Below, piece by piece: positions 58,470 through 64,000 of a stretch of 64,000 nt of DNA. Numbering within the stretch: position 1 is the stretch's first letter; each line of letters begins with the position of its first letter. Made by a program: the position numbers and the translations under genes. The notes under the pieces were generated by a model. That model did not search any database. It worked only from the letters and a program-made list of their open reading frames with translations, and had not been told where the DNA came from. Origin of the DNA: Watersipora subatra (Eukaryota; Bryozoa; Gymnolaemata; Cheilostomatida; Watersiporidae); assembly GCF_963576615.1 (NCBI RefSeq), contig NC_088708.1, positions 6,944,001-7,008,000 on the forward strand. The letters run 5' to 3'.

Positions 58470-59930
58470 TACGGGACAGAATACTACAACACTTAAGACT
58501 TGCTTTAGCAATTGTTAATGGTTAAAAGCATTATTAAAGCATATAAACTATTTCCAAAAGTGAAATGAACTTTTCAACCGGATCATAAGTTAGTTAATTG
58601 ATTTCTATGTTAGTGCATTAAAATTTAGCTAAATTTTAAATATTTTTGGTGCATATATTGGCAAGCTACCATAAAAATTTCCAGTTGTTTGAATCCATAA
58701 TTTGTTTGCTTTTCAATTCAGTAAAAAACAAATGTTTCCATAAACCATGAGAAGGGAATTTCAGGTAATAGCGCAGCTATAAATTCGACCGACAGGAGGA
58801 GAGTTAAAGGTTAGCACAAGATATTATTGCACTAACAGAAACAGATAGCATCATGGTTTGAATATTTTTGTGTAATTTCAACCAAATCAGCTTTATCAGT
58901 TTGATCAGCGTTTGCAAAATATCAACTGGCTGTGATGCTACACAATTGCATTAAAGCCTCATTTTTCGAACTCGATTTTCTAAAAACTATTTGTTCACGT
59001 TACTTATTCATAAAAGCAGAGCATACCTTAATAAGTTTTAAATGTATGACTTCCTAGAATAGCAAATTTTTGGCACAATTTTTTTAATTTCTTACTTATG
59101 TAAAAGAAAACTTTTTTGCAGGCACGCTCCTCAAGATGATATACACAAACCAATGGGTGTAATTTTACAACAAAAATTAAAGTGGGACGCTTAAATACGA
59201 TGCAGACATTGTTGGAATCCTTGTTGACCTTGCGTTATAATTATCTGTCATTTTGTGCAGCCATAACAACGTAGCATAGCAACTACTAGGGAGAAATGTA
59301 TTAGAATGACAGCCAACATAAGTGCTTCTTATCTCGTGTTCACACATAATTACAATGGCAGTGACATTTTAATTACATTGCAATGGCATTGCAATGTAGC
59401 ATTGTATCAAACAATGTAGCCATGTTGTATTAAAACAAATTCAATGTATAAATATGTAAAAATCAATGTAAAACAAAATTACGTGAAAAACTTTATGAAT
59501 TATTAATCGATAAAACGGGCAGTTGAGACATTGCCATTACATTAAAACTGAGGAATTGAGAAGAATAGTTGAACGATGGAGATATAGAAATCGTCTACCA
59601 TACAGTAGTTTAAATGAACTTTAAATTAACAGGACTCGCTGACATTTATTTATATCTACACTTTATTTTTATTCATGATTTTTTTAAATTTATCATTAAT
59701 TATCATGGCCAGTTTTTTAATCTTTGCTCATTTCAGGTTTTCAACTCTTACCACTATTTTTACTCCTTCCTCTCAATAACTACTACACTACTTCAGCCTT
59801 CTTCAAAAAATGATTCAAAGATGTTTGTTTATGGCTTTTATGATCCCTTGTCTTAAGTTCAGGAGTAATATCGCCTTTTTTTAACTGTTACTATGACAGG
59901 CTTAGTCTTCACGGAAGTTATAGTTTTAAA
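58470..59930. other. LIN9 intronic sequence
   Basis: AT-rich, with no exon or repeat family recognised. The plus frame 59614-59856 is hydrophobic and compositionally biased and not supported as a gene. Confidence 0.5.
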
Positions 59931-59936
59931 CAATTA

Positions 59937-61393
59937 CAGTTAACCCCACCATCGACATTAATTCGTTCTAGTGCTGAGATAGTAAGGCGAAAATGTCGTA
60001 TAGAGGGGTGTAGAAACCCATAGTAATAATCTAATGCAAACACCCCAACCGTTAAAAAAACATCAAAATGTTATATACCTACAGTACCTAGTAAAAATCA
60101 GCATCAAAATAGTATATTAACCATGGTAACTTAAAATTTATAGTAAATATTATATTAAACACTAGAATGCCCAATAAATTCGATATCGTTTCACTTGTGC
60201 AAGATCGTAAGGTGAAAAACCCTCAAACAGGGTGGTCGTAACGACCGGGATTGACCGTAAGAGGAGGGTACAGTGCATCACAGGTTATGACGTTCCTCTT
60301 TTACGGTTTTTACAGTGAGTGAAATCTATCGAATTTATTGTGCTTTCTAGCGTTTAATATAATATTTACTATAAATGTTAAGTTACTGAAATTAATATAC
60401 TATTTTGATGCTGATTTTTAACATATACAGTATGCATATATATTACATAACTTTAAAGGTTGACTTGCAACAAAATTCACATTACAGTTATTTGGTATCA
60501 AAAGATTCACCATGTCTTACTCTGTTGTGTTGTAAGTGCCAAATATGTGGAAATGTGATTACAAGCTTTTAAAAGCTCAAAAACGAAAAGCCGCCATAGA
60601 TTGGAATCTCTTTATTTCGATGACGTAACCACGAAATTTGGTTATCATCTTGTCACGTATGTTCTCACGTGAACTGAAAGGCCAATAAAAAGCTCAATAT
60701 AAAACTTATCGTAGCACTAGTTTATGACAAACACTTCGAGTTGTACCAAAGACCCCGTATCAAATATAGATGCTCGCTACTTTAGTTTTGTTTCAAAATT
60801 ATTCAATCGTCAAGTCGTAATCTGATCATGTGACCCAATACTTCGCAAATAATTTTTGCAGCACTTTTCGATTATCACAGATGACCAACAGGCTCGTCAT
60901 GATTATCAGACAATGATATGTACTCTTTCGAGGTAAGGTTAAAATGTTTAATGAATTTTTACGGTAAGTTATAAGATATCACTGCTAAAAGCGGCGGCAT
61001 TACAATGATGATAAAACTGACGCGTAATAACAATAGACATAGTTTTATTGAATGCGTGAAGTATATTTGTGAAAATATTTCGACGAATAAGATTGCATGA
61101 AAGTGTAAACAGAAATCATCTCTCACAACTACATCACATTTGAGCCATTTTGGAAAGGGAATCCAAACTACGGCGGTCTCGTTCTACGGCGATTTTCTGT
61201 TCGCTTTTTAGCTTTTGAGAGCTTGTAATCACCTTTCCGCATATTTTGCAATGTGAATTTTGTTGCAAGTCAACCTTTAAGGTTTTTACAATAGGGGTGT
61301 TTGGATTAGATACACTAACTACTATGAGTTTCTATACCTTTCTGTATGACATATTAATGACATATAATTAATGTCGCATGATAGGGTCCGCTG
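59937..61393. mobile_element. Palindromic TA-type MITE, interrupted by a TTAA element
   Basis: TA then CAG at 59935-59939 and CTG then TA at 61391-61395 define the ends. Almost the whole element is a large inverted repeat: AAATATTATATTAAACACTA at about 60146 pairs with AATATAATATTTACTATAAA near 60357, and the phrase CAAACACCCC at 60048 pairs with GGGGTGTTTGG near 61294. The right arm is split by the 820-bp TTAA element at 60457-61276. Without it the palindrome would be about 640 bp with arms of about 270 bp. Confidence 0.75.
60457..61276. mobile_element. TTAA-type inverted-repeat element (piggyBac-like MITE), copy 2
   Basis: Perfect TTAA on both sides (60453-60456 and 61277-61280). Termini AGGTTGACTTGCAACAAAAT and its complement. 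It is related to 34617-35529 over most of its length but shows a deletion near the right end. No transposase frame. Confidence 0.85.
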
Positions 61394-61760
61394 TATAATG
61401 AAAGGTTTAGTATTAATCGATCAACATATAGCCAAGCTATGCGAACGAAAAGCTTTATGTTTATGAAGACATCTTACTGCACGTGATTGAGATTAGGCCT
61501 AAGAAGCTGGCACTCCCCTTGAAACAACTCAAAAGCTTTAACAAGAGTTTTATGAAGTTTAAGATGTGCCTCTCATAAAATATAATTCTTGAGCTAAGTA
61601 CTTGTTCTATCAGCCTTCCATCTATATAGATGAAGCTATCAAAGTCGATTGATCAGTTTGGTCTAAAATTACTCTCATAAGCTCTTTGGTTGTAGAAGGC
61701 GCAAAGCTCAGTTTCTGCCATAAACATTCTCTATGCATTATAGATAGGAGGCTTGCCTAC

Positions 61761-61902
61761 CTGTTAGAGAGCACTTCGTAGTCAGGTACTGTATGTGTGC
61801 CCAGACCTGCCCTATCAAATGTTATTCTGTATGTGTTGTTCATTGTGTCAACAGCGTCGATGGTGCCAGCATAGAGCCCATCCTGAGGGCTTCTCAGCAG
61901 CG
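61761..61902 (-). CDS. LIN9: LIN9, internal exon (5'-most found)
   Basis: Encodes LLRSPQDGLYAGTIDAVDTM, then YRITFDRAGLGTHTVPDYEV and LSN, a highly conserved Tudor-like/LIN9 central segment that follows the DNA-binding DIRP domain in the full protein. It begins in phase 1 after TTGAACAG and ends in phase 2 before GTAGGC. The six exons together give about 310 residues, a little over half of the usual length of about 540. The DIRP domain and N-terminus are not in the window; the next 2 kb upstream holds only mobile-element sequence. LIN9 scaffolds MuvB, which recruits E2F/RB-like or B-MYB proteins to cell-cycle promoters in the nucleus. Confidence 0.93.
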
Positions 61903-62038
61903 CTGTTCAAACACGACAACAAATGAACAGTAAATGATGTAAGAAATACTGATAGTAGGCGAGGTTGTTGGCATGCAAATTGGTTTTTTCCAACAATACC
62001 ATCTATATACAATGTATGTATGTACCTTATAACATATA

Positions 62039-62960
62039 CTGTAAAACCTCTATTTGAATGTCATGGCACTCAATTTTTCAAAACTTCCCCTGTAGTGGCG
62101 TTTTATTAGAGGTGACATTCAAATACAGGGTGGCATTGTAATTTTCAAATAGCTTGCCAGAATTTTGTAAAGCTAAATTTAATCCTTTTACAGGCGAAGC
62201 GAATGCCGCCTATATTATGCACTCTCATTTGAGCTGAGCCACAGTAACCCTTTTTTGTGTGCGATCAATCTGCTATCACTTACCTCCAACTTGTTGTAGA
62301 TCTCTAAATAAAAATGCATTAGGAAGCTGAGAAATATCTCTATCAGTTGATATCTATTGCTTGCAATTTACCTATTATAGCTTTACCGATCTTATAGCTT
62401 TCGTTGCAATTTGTTGGAGCTTCAAAGTTTTTTGTTTCATTTTAAATTCGAAGGCATATTTTTATTTTATAACTATATTTTTAAAATGTTTAAAGCTCAT
62501 TGCACTCATTGATATGTCCGCTACAGTTTGCAGCTAAGACAGGCTTTTAATGTGCAATAGAAAAGGAGTTATGAGCGTTGATCCATTGTAAGCTGAGTTA
62601 AGATAACCACTCTGATACTATCAAATATGCTATAAGTCTGCAAACTTGAAAGTTATATTATGATAATCTATCAACTGCTACAAATCTCTAGAGAAGAACC
62701 AGTGACATAAACAAACCATAATTATAATAAATGCAAAAACCAAAATTAACATTTTGAAACAAAAATATTTGAGTCGTTTGCTCGACAGGTGACGTTCTGA
62801 TTGTTGCTTTCATATGGAATCATTTTAACTTCTTCTGGCTGTTCAATGTCTTCCACAGTCTCTGCTGACCTCAGCTCTTGTTCCTCACTGCAGAACTAGT
62901 CGATATTAGCGCCCAAACAACTTTGTCAGCAAAGTAAAAACTTTTACACGTTGCTATTTG
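62039..62960 (+). mobile_element. TA-type non-autonomous DNA transposon, truncated copy
   Basis: Left end TA then CTGTAAAACC, same orientation as 15781-16907. It is readable to about 62960, where the far part of the element is missing. It lies upstream of the 5'-most LIN9 exon found. Confidence 0.72.
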
Positions 62961-62964
62961 GAAA

Positions 62965-63670
62965 ACCTTTCGCGAAAATAATGTTAAAAAGTTAGCCTGA
63001 AAATAGCTGAACAGATTCCTTCATAATTGCTTAACTGTTTTTACACATGTCGAAGTATCAAGACCGTGTTAACCCAAGTACCGACCATAAAAATTTCTCA
63101 AATGACCGTTATTTCAGGGATAATTGAGGCAAGTGGCTAATCCCCAAGAAATCTAAATGCTATAAACCAAACCTGGATAATGCATACATTTTCTGAAAGC
63201 TAACAAAGTGAAGAATCTAACTGCACAATAATCTAAGTTGTAGATGCTCATTACATCCACCATCTTTGACCATAAATCACGGGGAGACAATTTCATAAAG
63301 TTTTTCTAATGTTTCAGGAGTTGTAAGCAAAGGTAGTGTCCTTCTCTCAAAAGTGTTTTTACATTATCCAGCAAAACTAAGTGTAAAGAACATCTACACA
63401 AAATTTCTAAGAATTATCTTCATTATTTTTCAGTTTATTGCAGTTTTATTCTAAACCGACAAAATCAAAAAAAAGGAGAGAAAACAAATTAATATTTGAC
63501 TGTACAAACTGCACAAGATGAACGCAAACAGAAAATTACAGTAACTTAATATTATTACTAATCAATATTGATAATACAATAATATGCTATATAATACAAT
63601 ATAATTTTATATTATAAAAATATAATATAATAATATAATTAAAAATAATTGAAGTAATCACAGCTTATGA
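62965..63670. other. Non-coding stretch
   Basis: No LIN9 exon, repeat or RNA gene recognised. The right part (63540-63650) is extremely AT-rich with TATAATA runs. Confidence 0.5.
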
Positions 63671-63679
63671 GTAAATATC

Positions 63680-64000
63680 TCATAGCAGTCTAAATGACAG
63701 CCTATTTTGCATGCTGCACACCAGCATAGTTGAAATCAAAGCGGTTGCGATGAATAGCTCGAAGAACTGGAGAGGGGTAACACAATCGTCGGATATGTTT
63801 GTGGAACCAGGTTGCCACACTGTAAAATCTGGCACATCATCAGCAAGCTCATAGCTCCCACCCTCAATCACATCTGCAGTAACCTCACTCCAGCCAGCAT
63901 CAGATTGCACAGCTGCCTGCTAGCCATGTACAGCTTGTCTCTCTCTGCCGGATCTCTGGCCTCGAGCTCCCACTCTGGCACCTTGTAGAGCATCAACAAC
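63680..64000 (-). pseudogene. PiggyBac-like transposase N-terminal remnant
   Basis: In one minus-strand frame an arginine/glycine-rich stretch (RVGARGQRSGRERQ) is followed by an in-frame TAG (63922-63920), then GWSEVTADVIEGG and the segment TVWQPGSTNISDDCVTPLQF. The combination of a W-S-E-V motif, an acidic linker, PGxT and TPLxFFxLF is the typical start of the DDE_Tnp_1_7 (piggyBac) domain. After FFELF the match fades and the frame ends at 63680 in AT-rich sequence, so the catalytic part is missing. The upstream end lies beyond the window. Confidence 0.6.

Noticed and set aside
58302..58496. Plus-strand 64-codon gene
   Set aside because: The opposite strand carries a phase-compatible LIN9 exon with consensus splice sites; the plus frame is its shadow.
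63893..64000. Minus-strand reading containing YKVPEWELEARDPAERDK as an unknown host exon with a GTGAGG donor
   Set aside because: Another frame of the same strand continues from an RG-rich stretch into a piggyBac-type N-terminal motif, which explains the region better despite one stop; the first reading matched no family I know.
1..64000. tRNA or rRNA genes
   Set aside because: No cloverleaf with internal promoter boxes and no conserved rRNA segment was recognised by eye; a covariance search would be needed to exclude them.

Overview
The window looks like nuclear DNA from an animal, most likely a marine invertebrate of the lophotrochozoan kind. The reasons are an AT-rich base composition, short exons split by long introns, a recognisable metazoan LIN9 gene, a TRPV-type channel, a Ty3/gypsy LTR retrotransposon, several families of short inverted-repeat DNA transposons and very large minisatellites. 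Nothing bacterial (operons, Shine-Dalgarno sites, CRISPR) is present. The species cannot be fixed from the sequence alone.

Layout. 1-5.3 kb: a short minisatellite, a possible terminal exon of an unrecognised minus-strand gene (662-814), a 2.4 kb array of 33-bp units, and a possible first exon of a membrane or secreted protein (minus, 5229-4768). 5.3-17 kb: gene-poor, with a 53-bp repeat cluster, a 430-bp GA-rich tract, 27-bp and 14-bp arrays, an inverted-repeat element, a decayed gag-like reading frame and a TA-flanked mobile element. 17.4-34.1 kb: a TRPV-like channel gene on the plus strand (exons near 17.5, 18.4, 31.2, 31.4 and 32.1-33.8 kb). Its largest intron carries an 8.7 kb gypsy element with 775-bp LTRs that differ at one base by eye. 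34.6-35.5 kb: a TTAA-flanked inverted-repeat element. 37.8-45.1 kb: a second copy of the whole TRPV locus, without the gypsy element and with several inactivating changes. 46.7-48.9 kb: a 20-bp minisatellite. 49.5-61.9 kb: the last six coding exons of LIN9 on the minus strand, whose introns contain two 16-bp minisatellites and several DNA transposons. 59.9-61.4 kb: a palindromic TA element interrupted by a TTAA element. 63.7-64 kb: a decayed piggyBac-like transposase fragment.

How it fits together. LIN9 is a core subunit of the MuvB/DREAM cell-cycle transcription complex; all six exon junctions found here agree in phase, and its 5' half must lie beyond base 64000. The TRPV pair records a history: the TA element in the large intron is shared by both copies, so it came before the duplication. 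The gypsy element is in copy 1 only, and copy 2 retains the matching empty site, so it came later. The gypsy element has gag and pol in overlapping frames with a canonical slippery heptamer in the overlap, a tRNA-Leu-type primer site, one in-frame stop inside reverse transcriptase, and an unusually long C-terminal extension after integrase that runs into the 3' LTR. All sequence comparisons were made by eye.
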